From contig SMWF01000117.1 in the NCBI GenBank assembly GCA_004357385.1, forward strand, positions 30,987-94,986: a stretch of 64,000 nt of DNA, written 5' to 3'. Position numbers and translations under genes: made by a program. This stretch comes from Gammaproteobacteria bacterium. Lineage in GTDB: Bacteria > Pseudomonadota > Gammaproteobacteria > Pseudomonadales > Azotimanducaceae. Under the pieces are notes generated by a model. That model saw nothing but the letters and a program-made list of their open reading frames with translations, was not told the DNA's origin and searched no databases. This document shows positions 18,872-29,940 of this stretch, piece after piece. Position 1 is the first letter of the stretch; every line of letters starts with the position of its first letter.

Positions 18872-20089
18872 ATGCTTGCCCGGATCTATGCCGACATTCG
18901 CTGGTTTCTGGGGCAGATAGGCGAACAGTTCGTCGAGAACGGACTGCTGAACAGCGCGGCCGCACTCACGTACACCACGCTGTTTGCGGTGGTGCCGTTG
19001 ATGACCGTCGGCTACGTGATTCTGTCGGTGCTGCCGGCGTTCTCCGGAGTCAGTGAGCAGATTCAGAACTTCGTGTTCGACAATTTCGTGCCTGAGAGCT
19101 CTGCTCTCATTCAGGACACGTTGAACGACTTCGCTTCTCAGGCGCGGGGGCTGACTCTCGCCGGCGTCGCATTTCTCATCATCACGGCTTTCCTGATGCT
19201 CGTTACCATGGAGCAGGCCTTCAACCGGATCTGGCAGGTCACCCAGCCGCGCCGGGGATTGCCCCGATTTCTCGTCTATTGGGGGGTGTTGACCTGCGGC
19301 CCACCGCTGCTGGCCGCTGGACTGCTGATCAGTTCTTACCTGATTTCCTTGCCGCTGGTCAGTGATATCGATGCGTTTGGACTGAGGGAAACCTTGCTCG
19401 GATTCGTTCCCGTTCTGTTCAGCGTGGCCGGTTTTACCATCCTCTACTACGCCATGCCGAACTGCCACGTGCCGTTCCGACACGCGCTCGTCGGTGGGGT
19501 ATTGACGATGCTGTTGTTCGAAGGAGCCAAGTGGGTGTTCGCGGAAGTCGTCAGCAATTCCAGCATGGCGTTGATCTATGGGACCTTTGCAGCGGTCCCG
19601 CTGTTTCTCACCTGGATATACCTGGTCTGGGCGTTGATTCTTGCCAGCGCGATTTTCGTCAGGACCCTGGCGCTGGAACGGGGTGAAACGGAGAGCGACG
19701 GTGAGCCGCTGCTGGTGAAAGCTGCGCGGGTATTGAATCTTCTCTATCAAGCACACATGCGCGGCGAGGCGGTCACCGATGCGCAAATCACGAAGGTGGT
19801 GAATCTCACGCGTGAGGAGCGCAGGGTGGTGTTCGGTGTCCTCGAGCAAATGAATCTGCTCTCGCACACGGACCAGAAAGAACATGCCCTGGGCCGAAAC
19901 CTCAAGTCCGTCACCTTGTGGGATCTGTACCAGCGCCTGCCCGGGGGACTCGAACCCGACCTCATCGTGACGACCGACGATCTCGGCAGATTGTGCGTGC
20001 CGCTCAAGGACTTCGTCGACTTCGGGGCCGATCATTTGTCGAAGAGCCTGGATGAGCTGTTCGCGGGCCCGGCGGGGGACCCCGCGTGA
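18872..20089 (+). CDS. YihY/BrkB family inner-membrane protein
   Basis: A 405-residue protein with six membrane helices in about residues 25-270, followed by a cytoplasmic winged-helix-like C-terminal domain (roughly residues 275-395). Landmarks are LNSAAALTYTTLFAVVPLMT near the N terminus and SSMALIYGTFAAVPLFLTWI. The family was once misnamed RNase BN; its transport role is not settled. The ATG at 18872 is chosen because AAGGAGG lies just upstream (18858-18864); the ATG at 18854 lacks such a site. The stop overlaps the GTG of the thioredoxin-like lipoprotein, so the genes are coupled. Confidence 0.88.
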   Translation: MLARIYADIRWFLGQIGEQFVENGLLNSAAALTYTTLFAVVPLMTVGYVILSVLPAFSGVSEQIQNFVFDNFVPESSALIQDTLNDFASQARGLTLAGVAFLIITAFLMLVTMEQAFNRIWQVTQPRRGLPRFLVYWGVLTCGPPLLAAGLLISSYLISLPLVSDIDAFGLRETLLGFVPVLFSVAGFTILYYAMPNCHVPFRHALVGGVLTMLLFEGAKWVFAEVVSNSSMALIYGTFAAVPLFLTWIYLVWALILASAIFVRTLALERGETESDGEPLLVKAARVLNLLYQAHMRGEAVTDAQITKVVNLTREERRVVFGVLEQMNLLSHTDQKEHALGRNLKSVTLWDLYQRLPGGLEPDLIVTTDDLGRLCVPLKDFVDFGADHLSKSLDELFAGPAGDPA

Positions 20090-20535
20090 GCCGGGCTTGC
20101 ACAACCCTTGTGCTGCTGTTGCTGGCGGGTTGCGAACGGTTCGACTTTGGCTACGCCGATGGGACGTCTGGCCGTTTTGCAGACTGGTCGGGACGCTGGG
20201 TCGTCATCAACTATTGGGCGGAATGGTGTGCGCCGTGTCGGTACGAGATTCCGGAACTCAACGAACTCGCCGTTGATTCATCTGCGGATGTGCTCGTGGT
20301 GGGCGTCAACTATGACGGAATTACCGGTGAGGACCTGACCCGGCTGATCGCCCGTATGGGCATCGAGTTTACGGTGATGCTCGTCGACCCCCAGTCACAC
20401 TTCGCCTACGATCGGCCGAGCGTGTTGCCGACGACCGTGCTGATCGATCCAGACGGCCGCGTACAGGAAATGCTGGTCGGGCCCCAGACCCGGGACTCCC
20501 TCGAGGGGAGGATGAGCGTCCCGGCAGCCATGTAG
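20086..20535 (+). CDS. TlpA/ResA-like thioredoxin-fold lipoprotein
   Basis: A 149-residue predicted periplasmic lipoprotein. The N-terminal signal ends in the lipobox LLLLAGC (Cys about 16). The redox motif is NYWAEWCAPCRYEIPEL (WCAPC), and the cis-proline segment is VLPTTVLIDPDG. Members of this group reduce disulfides, often in cytochrome c maturation or oxidative-stress repair. It begins with GTG overlapping the YihY stop by 4 bp. It converges on the lytic transglycosylase gene with only 9 bp between. Confidence 0.87.
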   Translation: MSRACTTLVLLLLAGCERFDFGYADGTSGRFADWSGRWVVINYWAEWCAPCRYEIPELNELAVDSSADVLVVGVNYDGITGEDLTRLIARMGIEFTVMLVDPQSHFAYDRPSVLPTTVLIDPDGRVQEMLVGPQTRDSLEGRMSVPAAM

Positions 20536-20544
20536 CGGGGCCCT

Positions 20545-21210
20545 TCAGCGATAGCCGAGTGGCGCGCAGGCTTTGAGGTTATAAGCGAGACATCCGGCCC
20601 GTAATTCCGGCAACTGGTCGGGAGACTGGGTCTGCCAGCGCGTGCGGAACGAGTAGACTACGCGCTCCGGATAGTTCAGGCGTCCCCGACTACCGTTGTA
20701 GCGCGCCAGCGCATCGATCAGGTCGCGGTTCGCAACGTCGAGGTAGTGCGCCAGAATTGCGGTGCCGTACTGGACGTTGGTGTCGATTTCCGTGAGGTTG
20801 TCCTTAGGGCGCCCGATTTGCGCGCGCCAGAATGGCATCACCTGCATCAGGCCCTGGGCGCCGGCGCTGGAAATCGCAAAGCGGTTGAACGCACTCTCGA
20901 CGTGAATGACGGCCAGCACCAGATCCGGATCGATCTCGTGCCGAATCGCCTCACGAAACACACTGCTCAGGATGATGATGCGTTCAGCTTCGTCGGCCAC
21001 GTAGCGGGCCAGCTTGGGATGCGAGCTCATCAGCCACACCTCTGCATCGAAGTGATCGGCTTGGGCCGCATCCGAGGCGACGCTCCGGGCGATTCGATCA
21101 ATCAGCGCCGGATCCTCGTCCGGCCGTGCCGCGCCGCAAAGCAGGAGGCTCGCGCCAACGACACAGATCGTATCGCGAAATGCTCGGCCACCCGTCCGAC
21201 GCATGCTCAT
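20545..21210 (-). CDS. Lytic transglycosylase, SLT domain
   Basis: A 221-residue envelope enzyme that cleaves peptidoglycan to 1,6-anhydromuropeptides. An N-terminal hydrophobic signal segment (residues 13-28) is followed by the SLT fold with catalytic Glu 105 in VIHVESAFNRFAISSAGAQG and the motif GLMQVMPFW. The later segment LARYNGSRGRLNYPERVV is also typical. The size suggests a single-domain MltC/Slt-core-like enzyme. Upstream on the same strand lies proS, 34 bp away. Confidence 0.87.
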   Translation of the reverse strand: MSMRRTGGRAFRDTICVVGASLLLCGAARPDEDPALIDRIARSVASDAAQADHFDAEVWLMSSHPKLARYVADEAERIIILSSVFREAIRHEIDPDLVLAVIHVESAFNRFAISSAGAQGLMQVMPFWRAQIGRPKDNLTEIDTNVQYGTAILAHYLDVANRDLIDALARYNGSRGRLNYPERVVYSFRTRWQTQSPDQLPELRAGCLAYNLKACAPLGYR

Positions 21211-21244
21211 CCCTTATCTGCGTTCTACCGATTCATGACGCGGG

Positions 21245-22969
21245 CTAACCCGCCTCGTTCGAAGCAATAGCCGCAACGAGATGCTCCGTGACGGCTGCCC
21301 GATCGATCAGAACCGTAGCAGTGCCGGCGCGATTGCGATACTCGATCTGATCGTTTTTGAGATTGCGATCACCGATTACCAGCCGATGAGGAATGCCGAT
21401 CAGATCGGCGTCGGCGAACTTGGCGCCCGGCCGCTCGTCGCGATCATCGAGCAGAACGTCCCAGCCTTGCGCCAGGCAGGCGTGATACAACTCTTCCGCG
21501 ACGTCCTGCACCCGCTTCGATTTCGCGTAGTTCAGTCCCAGGATATGAACCGAGAAAGGTGCGACGGACGGCGGCCAGATGATGCCGGCGTCGTCGTGAC
21601 GTTGCTCGATCACTCCCGCAACCAGGCGGGTGATACCTAACCCGTAGCACCCCATGACGGGATTCCGGCTGACGCCGTTCTCGTCCAGCACCTCCGCCTG
21701 CATTAGGGCGGTGTAGTGCGTACCCAGTTGGAAGATGTGCCCGACCTCGATGCCGCGCTTGAGGGATAACGTGCCGTGCCCGTCGGGAGAGGGATCACCT
21801 TCGCAGACATTGCGTAGATCGACCACTCGGTCCGTATCCACCTGCAGGTCCCGGTCCCAGTTGACGCCACACAGATGTACGTCATCTTCGTTGGCGCCAC
21901 AGATGAAATCTGCCACTGCGAAGGCGCTACGATCGACGTACAGCGGCAAGCTTGATGCGACTGGTCCCAGCGAGCCCGGTGCGCATCCGAGGGTCCCCTC
22001 GATCTCTGCATCGGTCGCGAAGCGAAAAGGCTGGGCAACGCCGTCCAGATGCCCGGCCTTCACTTCGTTCAACTCGTGATCGCCGCGCAGTACCAGTGCG
22101 ATGGGTCCGTCTTCACCGGCAACGATCAGGGTCTTCACGGTCTGGCTGGTCGCAACGCTCAGGAACTCCGCAAGGTCTGCGATCGTCTTGATGTCGGGCG
22201 TCGGGACACGCTCGAGTTCGCGCGTCGGGTCCGGGCGGGGCAGCGGCGGTGCGAGAGCTTCGGCCTTCTCCAGATTGGCGGCGTAGTCCGATTCACTGGC
22301 AAACGCGATCCGGTCCTCCCCCGAATCTGCAAGCACGTGAAACTCGTGGGAGGTGCTGCCTCCGATGTTTCCGGTATCTGCCAGAACCGCCCGGAAGTCG
22401 ACGCCGACCCGAGTCAGGATGCGGCTGTACGCGCCGTGAACGGCGGCGTAGGTCGTATCGAACGACTGCTGATCTAGGTCGAAGGAGTAGGCGTCCTTCA
22501 TGATGAACTCGCGGGCCCGCATCACCCCAAAGCGCGGCCGCCGTTCGTCCCGGAACTTGAGATTGATCTGGTACAGATTCAGCGGCAGCTGCTTGTAGCT
22601 ATGCACCTCCTTGCGGAACAGATCGGTAATGATTTCCTCGTGCGTTGGGCTCAGGCTGAAACCCCGACCATGGCGATCGTGGACCCTCAGCATTTCCGGC
22701 CCCATCACGTCCCAACGCCCGGTTTCCTTCCACAAATCGGCGGGTTGCACGAAGGGCAACAACAGTTCCTGGGCGCCGATTCGATTCATTTCTTCGCGCA
22801 CGATGGCCTCAATCTTGCGAATGACCCTCAATCCCAACGGCAACCAGGTGTAGATTCCGGCTGCAACGCGCCGGATCATTCCGGCGCGGAGCATCAGTCT
22901 GTGGCTGACGATGTCGGCGTCTGCGGGATCCTCTTTGAGGGTGGGAATCAGCAGCATGGTGGCGCGCAT
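21245..22969 (-). CDS. proS: Prolyl-tRNA synthetase (bacterial type with editing domain)
   Basis: A 574-residue class II synthetase charging tRNA-Pro. Motif 2 lies around [20 protein letters not shown], and motif 3 around [14 protein letters not shown]. Between them is the roughly 180-residue INS editing domain that removes mischarged alanine. The C-terminal anticodon-binding domain includes GIPHRLVIG. The ATG at 22967-22969 is chosen because AGGAG lies eight bases upstream and the start [20 protein letters not shown] matches the family; the longer ORF from 23008 does not. A terminator (23007-23037) separates it from the HU-like gene upstream. Confidence 0.95.
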   Translation of the reverse strand: MRATMLLIPTLKEDPADADIVSHRLMLRAGMIRRVAAGIYTWLPLGLRVIRKIEAIVREEMNRIGAQELLLPFVQPADLWKETGRWDVMGPEMLRVHDRHGRGFSLSPTHEEIITDLFRKEVHSYKQLPLNLYQINLKFRDERRPRFGVMRAREFIMKDAYSFDLDQQSFDTTYAAVHGAYSRILTRVGVDFRAVLADTGNIGGSTSHEFHVLADSGEDRIAFASESDYAANLEKAEALAPPLPRPDPTRELERVPTPDIKTIADLAEFLSVATSQTVKTLIVAGEDGPIALVLRGDHELNEVKAGHLDGVAQPFRFATDAEIEGTLGCAPGSLGPVASSLPLYVDRSAFAVADFICGANEDDVHLCGVNWDRDLQVDTDRVVDLRNVCEGDPSPDGHGTLSLKRGIEVGHIFQLGTHYTALMQAEVLDENGVSRNPVMGCYGLGITRLVAGVIEQRHDDAGIIWPPSVAPFSVHILGLNYAKSKRVQDVAEELYHACLAQGWDVLLDDRDERPGAKFADADLIGIPHRLVIGDRNLKNDQIEYRNRAGTATVLIDRAAVTEHLVAAIASNEAG

Positions 22970-23006
22970 CAATCGGACTCCTGACGGGCTGAGGCGTAAG
23001 TGTGGC

Positions 23007-23037
23007 AAAAAAAAGGGCCGTTTTGGCGCGGCCCTTT
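23007..23037 (-). terminator. Intrinsic terminator of the HU-like gene
   Basis: On the minus strand a GC-rich hairpin (AAAGGGCCG, 23029-23037, pairing with 23012-23020) with a GCGCCAAAA-type loop runs into an eight-base T tract. It lies about 48 bp past the stop at 23085, and before proS, so it probably ends the HU-like transcript. Confidence 0.85.
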
Positions 23038-23084
23038 CTTCATCCAGACAGGCTTCGTTCAGCCTGGCGGGTTTATCGAGGTGG

Positions 23085-23624
23085 TCAACCGACCATCTCT
23101 TTGAGCCGCTTGAGCGCGGTTACGCGAACCCGGATCGACGCTGGTTTAGCGGAAATCACGATCTCTTCGCCGGTTGCGGGATTGCGGCCCATCCGCCTTT
23201 TGGTAGCCGGGCGCCGTACGGATCTGACCTTCAACAGTCCCGGAAGCGTGAATTCGCCGGCCGCACGTTTGCGAATGTGCCGTTCGATCAGAGACTCGAG
23301 TTCATCGAACACGGCGGCGACCTGGTTGCGATTGAGATCCGTCTTCGTCGCGATCTCCGTTAGAATCGCAGTTTTGGTCATCTTGCGTTTCACGCTGGGC
23401 GCGCTGGCCTTGGCCGGGGCCGCCTTGCGGGCTGCTGGACGTTTGGCAGCAGCCTTCTTCTCTGCTTTTGCTGCTGGACGCTTGGCAACGGCTTTCTTCT
23501 TTGCTTTCGCTGCCGGGCGTTTCGCTGCGGCTCTTTTCGCAGATGTCTTGCGAGCGGGCGCTTTCTTAGCCGCGGCTTTCTTGACGGTCGCCTTACGTTT
23601 CGCGGGAGCCTTCTTTCTGGCCAT
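23085..23624 (-). CDS. HU-family DNA-binding protein with histone-H1-like Lys/Ala/Pro-rich tail
   Basis: A 179-residue nucleoid protein made of two parts. Residues 1-81 are a very basic low-complexity tail with repeated [10 protein letters not shown] units, like eukaryotic H1 tails and bacterial AlgP-type proteins. Residues 82-179 form an HU/IHF domain: [20 protein letters not shown], the dimer helix [15 protein letters not shown] and the DNA-clasping arm with [13 protein letters not shown]. The ATG at 23622-23624 follows AAAGGA at good spacing; the longer ORF from 23789 is rejected. It is monocistronic, with its own terminator. The role (nucleoid compaction or gene control) is inferred from the family. 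Confidence 0.9.
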   Translation of the reverse strand: MARKKAPAKRKATVKKAAAKKAPARKTSAKRAAAKRPAAKAKKKAVAKRPAAKAEKKAAAKRPAARKAAPAKASAPSVKRKMTKTAILTEIATKTDLNRNQVAAVFDELESLIERHIRKRAAGEFTLPGLLKVRSVRRPATKRRMGRNPATGEEIVISAKPASIRVRVTALKRLKEMVG

Positions 23625-23997
23625 TCGATTTCCTTTTGCGTTTGAAGAGAGCGTGCTGGAGATTTGCCGGTGCGGTGCGTGGTGGAGCAATTCCTTTGAG
23701 TCGACTCGGTAAACGCCACCGGTAGCCGATGGGTAAACCAGAAAACCTGCGTTTTCTGGCCCCCCCAATGACCGCGCTTTATAGCTCATTCGCCGTATCC
23801 CTGCAAGGCGCGACGCGCGCTTTTTCAGTGTTTTTGCTGCGGTTTTTCATTATCCTACCGCGGCGCTGGATAAACGCCGGGATTGAAATGGTGCGAATCG
23901 TCCCCATGTACCTGTCCAGCGCATAGAGATGGCGACGGCCGCCTGAGCATGCCGTCATGTGAAGTTAGTAGGTAAAGCGAAAATAAAGGGTGGCGAC
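23625..23997. other. Divergent intergenic region between the HU-like gene and fmdB
   Basis: A 373-bp non-coding stretch with no ORF I can support. It should hold two divergent promoters. A perfect 9-bp inverted repeat (CCAGAAAAC, CTGC loop, GTTTTCTGG) lies at 23738-23759, in the 5' leader of the HU-like gene, and is followed on the plus strand by a run of C. Around 23810-23860 there is a T-rich segment. I could not assign clear -35/-10 boxes. Confidence 0.6.
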
Positions 23998-24354
23998 ATG
24001 CCGATCTACGAGTATCAGTGTCGGGCTTGCGAACATGCGTTCGAAACCATTCAACGAATGAATGAGCCGGTGCTGACCGAGTGTCCGGATTGTGGAGAAG
24101 ACCAGCTAAGAAAGCTGGTGTCCGCGGCTGCATTTCGCTTGAAGGGCGACGGCTGGTACGAAACCGACTTCAAATCGGGGAACAAGAAAAACATCTCAAA
24201 GTCGGATGATCATGACGGTTCCGATGCCGGGAAATCGACCAAATCCGATACCAAATCCGATGCGAAATCCGATACGAAGCAGATCGCGAAGAGCGCAAAG
24301 TCGGACGGCGGTGATGCCAAACCGAAGACCGACTCCAAGTCAGCGAGCGGCTGA
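23998..24354 (+). CDS. FmdB-family zinc-ribbon regulatory protein
   Basis: A 118-residue small protein. The N-terminal 50 residues are the FmdB zinc ribbon: MPIYEYQCRACEHAFE with a second CPDCGED pair, giving four cysteine ligands, then KLVSAAAFRLKGDGWYETDF. Residues 60-118 are a hydrophilic, probably disordered tail rich in Lys, Ser and Asp, containing a 12-bp tandem repeat at DNA level (24241-24276) coding KSDT/KSDA units. The start is the ATG at 23998, after AAAGGGTGG. Its place directly before aspS is common in proteobacteria. The molecular role is unknown. Confidence 0.87.
   Translation: MPIYEYQCRACEHAFETIQRMNEPVLTECPDCGEDQLRKLVSAAAFRLKGDGWYETDFKSGNKKNISKSDDHDGSDAGKSTKSDTKSDAKSDTKQIAKSAKSDGGDAKPKTDSKSASG
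24241..24276 (+). repeat. Three 12-bp tandem units in the fmdB tail
   Basis: AAATCCGATACC, AAATCCGATGCG and AAATCCGATACG follow one another and encode the KSDT/KSDA tetrapeptides of the disordered FmdB tail. They differ only in the last three bases, suggesting recent slippage-type expansion. Confidence 0.75.
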
Positions 24355-24461
24355 GGCGCGAAGCGCTGCGTCCTTGGGCGCCCGACGGGATGTGGTAGTC
24401 TCTGCGCCCCCCGCGCGCACCCGATCAGCGCCAGACCCGTTCAACGATTAGGATGATTCAG

Positions 24462-26216
<1,755 letters not shown>

Positions 26217-26228
26217 CCTGGATTATTC

Positions 26229-26972
26229 ATGGCCGGTCACTCCAAATGGGCCAACATCAAGCACCGCAAGGCGGCCCAGGACGCTAAGCGCGGCAAACTC
26301 TGGACCAAACTGATTCGCGAAATCACGGTCGCCGCGCGGCTTGGTGGCGGCGAAGTCGACGATAATCCGCGGCTGCGTGCGGCGACTGACAAAGCCCTGG
26401 GCGCGAACATCCCAAAGGACACCATCGAGAAGGCGATCAGCCGGGGTGCGGGTGGCCAGGAGGGTGACGATGTCGAAGAATTGGTGTACGAAGGTTACGG
26501 ACCGGGTGGCGTCGCGATTCTGGTGGAGGTGATGACCGACAATCGCAATCGAACGGTGGCCGAAGTGCGCCACACATTCAGCAAATACGGTGGCAACCTG
26601 GGTACCGATGGTTCGGTGGCGTACCTGTTTTCGAAGAAGGGGATTATCGGGTTTGCACCGGGAGTGGACGAAGAGGAGCTCATGGAACTGGCGCTGGATG
26701 CAGGGGCCGAAGACATCGACAGCGAAGAAGATGGGAGCATTTCGGTGATCACCGCCCCGGAGCAGTTTGCAGCCATGCTCGACGCGCTGAGCGGTACCGG
26801 GCTCGAAGTCGACCACGCAGACGTATCGATGGTGCCATCCACGACCAGTGCCTGCGATCACGAGACGGCCGAAAAGGTCATACGTCTGCTCGAAGCGCTC
26901 GAAGACCTCGATGATGTCCAGGATGTCCACAGTAACGGGGACTTTCCGGACAGCGTGATGGCGGACGTCTGA
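26229..26972 (+). CDS. yebC: YebC/PmpR-family translation or transcription factor
   Basis: A 247-residue three-domain protein with the invariant start [20 protein letters not shown], the middle [20 protein letters not shown], and the segment [19 protein letters not shown]. The family includes the transcriptional regulator PmpR and factors that relieve ribosome stalling at proline stretches. It lies directly upstream of ruvC (8-bp gap), the classic gamma order yebC-ruvCAB, and 12 bp after aspS. The C terminus is acidic ([17 protein letters not shown]). Confidence 0.95.
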   Translation: MAGHSKWANIKHRKAAQDAKRGKLWTKLIREITVAARLGGGEVDDNPRLRAATDKALGANIPKDTIEKAISRGAGGQEGDDVEELVYEGYGPGGVAILVEVMTDNRNRTVAEVRHTFSKYGGNLGTDGSVAYLFSKKGIIGFAPGVDEEELMELALDAGAEDIDSEEDGSISVITAPEQFAAMLDALSGTGLEVDHADVSMVPSTTSACDHETAEKVIRLLEALEDLDDVQDVHSNGDFPDSVMADV

Positions 26973-26980
26973 TCGGCAGC

Positions 26981-27463
26981 GTGACGCGGGTGCTCGGCAT
27001 CGACCCTGGTTCCCGGGCGACCGGCTATGGGATTGTGGATGTTGCGCGTGGTGATCTCTCTTATGTTGCCAGCGGTTGCATTCGCACGACCGTTGGCGAG
27101 TTCGCGGCGCGGTTGGCTGAGGTCCATCGGGGTGTCCAGCAGATCGTTGCCGACTACGCCCCTCAGGTTGCCGCCGTCGAACAGGTGTTCGTAGCGCGCA
27201 GCGCGAGTTCGGCGTTAAAACTGGGTCAGGCACGCGGCGCGGCACTTGTGGCCCTGGTCGGAGCCGGGCTTGCGGTCTCCGAATACGCACCGCGCCGGAT
27301 CAAACAAGCGGTCACCGGCACCGGCGGCGCGACGAAGCAGCAAGTGCAACACATGGTTCGATTGCTGCTCGACCTGGACCGTGCTCCGGGTAGCGATGCC
27401 GCGGATGCACTTGCCATCGCTATCTGTCACATCAATACTCTGGGCCCGAACCTGCACGCGTGA
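26981..27463 (+). CDS. ruvC: Holliday junction resolvase RuvC
   Basis: A 160-residue dimeric RNase H-fold endonuclease that cuts four-way junctions after RuvAB branch migration. The four acidic residues are visible: Asp in VLGIDPGSRATGYG, Glu in AAVEQVFVARSASSAL, and two Asp in GSDAADALAIAICH. The start is GTG at 26981. It ends 81 bp before ruvA; that gap carries a short tandem repeat (27476-27520). Confidence 0.95.
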   Translation: MTRVLGIDPGSRATGYGIVDVARGDLSYVASGCIRTTVGEFAARLAEVHRGVQQIVADYAPQVAAVEQVFVARSASSALKLGQARGAALVALVGAGLAVSEYAPRRIKQAVTGTGGATKQQVQHMVRLLLDLDRAPGSDAADALAIAICHINTLGPNLHA

Positions 27464-27475
27464 GGGCGCTGCAGT

Positions 27476-27520
27476 ACATCGGATGCCGGCATATCAGATT
27501 CCAGCACATCGAATGCCAAC
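27476..27520 (+). repeat. Imperfect 15-bp tandem repeat in the ruvC-ruvA gap
   Basis: Three 15-bp units, ACATCGGATGCCGGC, ATATCAGATTCCAGC and ACATCGAATGCCAAC, are followed by a partial fourth CCATCGAG. They lie in the otherwise short ruvC-ruvA spacer and carry no start codon of their own. They would be transcribed with the operon. Confidence 0.7.
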
Positions 27521-27544
27521 CCATCGAGTGAGAGTGTCAAAGCA

Positions 27545-28150
27545 GTGATCGGTCGCATCCGCGGGCAACTGCTCGCGGTCGAAGAAAGCATCGTCATCAT
27601 CGATGTCAACGGGGTTGGCTACGAAGTCGAGGTCGCGGATTCGATGCTGCTGAGGATGACCGCGGCCGGCCAGCCGATAGAACTCTTCACCCATCATTCC
27701 GTGCGCGAAGACTCCCACTCGCTGTTTGGATTCACCACGGTTGCGGAGCGCGATCTGTTTCGAACATTGATCAAGGTGAGTGGCGTGGGGCCAAAACTGG
27801 CGCTGGCACTGCTGTCGGGCATGCCGGTGGCCGAGTTTGCGCGCTGCGTACGGGACAACGATATTGTGCATTTGGTCAAACTGCCAGGCGTAGGCAAGAA
27901 GACGGCAGAGCGGCTAGTGGTCGAGCTCAAGGATCGAATCTCGCGGTGGGTGGTGGATGGCTCCGTCGCCCCGGATCCGGAGGCTGCCGCCGGTGGCCGC
28001 GAACTTCAGGAAGCCAGGGGCGCGTTGTTGGCGCTGGGCTATCGCGCATCGGAAGCGGATCGTGCGCTACGGGGCGACGTCGAACCGGGTACTCCGACGG
28101 GAGAGTTGATCCGCCTCGCATTGCGCCGAATGTCGATCCAGGAAGGGTGA
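27545..28150 (+). CDS. ruvA: Holliday junction branch-migration protein RuvA
   Basis: A 201-residue junction-binding protein that forms tetramers and loads RuvB. Domain I is an OB fold (MIGRIRGQLLAVEESIVIID, VNGVGYEV), domain II has tandem helix-hairpin-helix motifs (KVSGVGPKLALALLSG and KLPGVGKKTAERLVVELKD), and domain III is a short C-terminal helix bundle that contacts RuvB (ARGALLALGYRASEADRAL). The start is GTG at 27545. ruvB starts 25 bp downstream. Confidence 0.95.
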   Translation: MIGRIRGQLLAVEESIVIIDVNGVGYEVEVADSMLLRMTAAGQPIELFTHHSVREDSHSLFGFTTVAERDLFRTLIKVSGVGPKLALALLSGMPVAEFARCVRDNDIVHLVKLPGVGKKTAERLVVELKDRISRWVVDGSVAPDPEAAAGGRELQEARGALLALGYRASEADRALRGDVEPGTPTGELIRLALRRMSIQEG

Positions 28151-28175
28151 TTATGGTGCTTGACAGGGTGGCCGC

Positions 28176-29231
28176 GTGAGCGTGGAACCGGATCGGCTCG
28201 TCGCTGGGCAATCCGACCCAAACGATGTGGCATTGGACCACGCGTTGCGACCGACGACGCTTGCTGGCTACATCGGTCAGGAAACCGTCAAGGAACAGAT
28301 GGGGATCTTCATCGAGGCGGCGCGGCGGCGGTCGGAGCCGCTTGACCACACGTTGATCTTCGGGCCGCCCGGGCTCGGAAAAACAACCCTTGCGCATATC
28401 ATTGCGCACGAGATGGGCGTGGCGATCCGCTCCACGTCGGGCCCGGTACTCGAACGGGCCGGCGATCTTGCCGCCTTGCTTACCAACCTCGAACCCGGTG
28501 ACGTCCTGTTTATCGACGAGATCCATCGGTTGAGCGCCGTGGTAGAGGAGATTCTCTATCCGGCGTTGGAAGACTTTCAGCTCGATATCATGATCGGGGA
28601 AGGCCCGGCCGCACGGTCGATCAAGTTGGATCTACCTCGCTTCACCCTGGTGGGAGCAACCACCAGGGCCGGTTTGTTGACCTCGCCGTTGCGGGATCGT
28701 TTCGGCATTGTGGAGCGCCTCGAGTTCTATACCGAAGACGAACTGACGCAGATCGTGGTTGGTTCGGGTGAGAAGCTTTCGATCGACATTGATGCGGCCG
28801 GCGCACGTGAGATCGCCTGCCGGTCGCGGGGGACGCCGCGAGTGGCCAACCGCTTGTTGCGGAGGGTTCGCGACTATGCGGAAGTGCGTGGCAATGGCTG
28901 TGTTACGGCGGACATGGCGGACGCCGGTCTGAAGATGCTCAAGGTCGATCGCGAAGGCTTCGACGGAATGGACCGAACGGTGCTGCTCACGATCCTGGAG
29001 AAGTTTTCTGGCGGACCCGTGGGGCTCGATTCACTGGCAGCGGCCATCAGCGAGGAGCGCGACACGATCGAAGAGGTGGTGGAACCGTATCTGATTCAAC
29101 AGGGGTTCATGATGCGCACGCCGCGTGGCCGGGTTGTCACGACCAAAACCTACGAACATTTCGGCTTACAGCCTCCGGCTCCTGCCCCTACTCCAGACCC
29201 GCCGCCGCAACAACCCCTCGATCTCGAGTGA
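28176..29231 (+). CDS. ruvB: Holliday junction DNA helicase RuvB
   Basis: A 351-residue AAA+ motor that drives branch migration. It shows Walker [15 protein letters not shown], Walker [10 protein letters not shown], sensor 1 [11 protein letters not shown], the arginine finger in SPLRDRFGI, and the C-terminal winged helix with [21 protein letters not shown] sequence. GTG start at 28176. The tail ends in a proline-rich stretch ([14 protein letters not shown]) that is longer than usual and probably flexible. tolQ follows after 16 bp with no ybgC thioesterase gene between them. Confidence 0.95.
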   Translation: MSVEPDRLVAGQSDPNDVALDHALRPTTLAGYIGQETVKEQMGIFIEAARRRSEPLDHTLIFGPPGLGKTTLAHIIAHEMGVAIRSTSGPVLERAGDLAALLTNLEPGDVLFIDEIHRLSAVVEEILYPALEDFQLDIMIGEGPAARSIKLDLPRFTLVGATTRAGLLTSPLRDRFGIVERLEFYTEDELTQIVVGSGEKLSIDIDAAGAREIACRSRGTPRVANRLLRRVRDYAEVRGNGCVTADMADAGLKMLKVDREGFDGMDRTVLLTILEKFSGGPVGLDSLAAAISEERDTIEEVVEPYLIQQGFMMRTPRGRVVTTKTYEHFGLQPPAPAPTPDPPPQQPLDLE

Positions 29232-29247
29232 ACCAGAGGAAACTTCC

Positions 29248-29940
29248 TTGACCGAACCGCTGTCTGTATTTCAATTGGTCGTCAATGCCAGCCTGTTGGT
29301 GCAACTGGTGATGTTGGTGCTGGTCGCTGCGTCACTGGCGTCCTGGGTGATGATATTTCAGCGATTTTTCGCGCTGCGGCGCGTGACCCGATCGATCGAA
29401 GGCTTCGAGGAGTACTTCTGGTCGGGAATTGATCTGCGTCAGTTGTACAACGAGTTGGAACAAAGCGAACATGAACTTACTGGCATCGAAACGGTGTTCG
29501 TAGCCGGTTTCAAGGAGTACACACGGTTGTCGGATCAGGCCACCGCGGACCCTGATGGGGTGATGCTGGGCGTACAGCGTGCCACTCGGGTTGCCATCAC
29601 TCGAGAGGAGGAGGAACTGGAGATGCACCTGCCGTTTCTCGCAACAGTCGGTTCGACCAGTCCCTACGTCGGTCTGTTCGGCACCGTGTGGGGCATCATG
29701 AACTCGTTTCGCAGCCTGGCAAACATGACTCAGGCGACGCTGGCGTCAGTTGCGCCGGGGATATCGGAGGCCCTGATCGCAACGGCTATGGGTTTGTTTG
29801 CGGCGATCCCCGCGGTCATCGGTTACAACCGATTCTCGGCTCGGGTCGAGATACTGATGAACCGCTACCACACCTTTTCCGAAGAGTTCAGCAGCATCCT
29901 CTACCGTGCGTCGCACGAAGTGAGGTCCGATAGACGATGA
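29248..29940 (+). CDS. tolQ: Tol-Pal system proton channel subunit TolQ
   Basis: A 230-residue inner-membrane protein with three membrane helices (about residues 12-35, 130-155, 165-190). With TolR it uses the proton gradient to energise TolA for outer-membrane constriction at division. Landmarks are LLVQLVMLVLVAASLASWVMI and FLATVGSTSPYVGLFGTVWG. I chose the TTG at 29248, preceded by AGAGGAAA, because the longer ORF from 29125 lies inside ruvB. It overlaps tolR by 4 bp. Confidence 0.94.
   Translation: MTEPLSVFQLVVNASLLVQLVMLVLVAASLASWVMIFQRFFALRRVTRSIEGFEEYFWSGIDLRQLYNELEQSEHELTGIETVFVAGFKEYTRLSDQATADPDGVMLGVQRATRVAITREEEELEMHLPFLATVGSTSPYVGLFGTVWGIMNSFRSLANMTQATLASVAPGISEALIATAMGLFAAIPAVIGYNRFSARVEILMNRYHTFSEEFSSILYRASHEVRSDRR

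Noticed and set aside
18827..20104. A 425-residue open frame antisense to the YihY gene
   Set aside because: Translation is dominated by Gln/Arg/His, with no start context or motif; the plus-strand YihY protein explains the region.
23390..23620. Repeats in the HU tail considered as CRISPR or satellite DNA
   Set aside because: They are in frame, code Lys/Ala/Pro repeats, and lack unique spacers of constant length.
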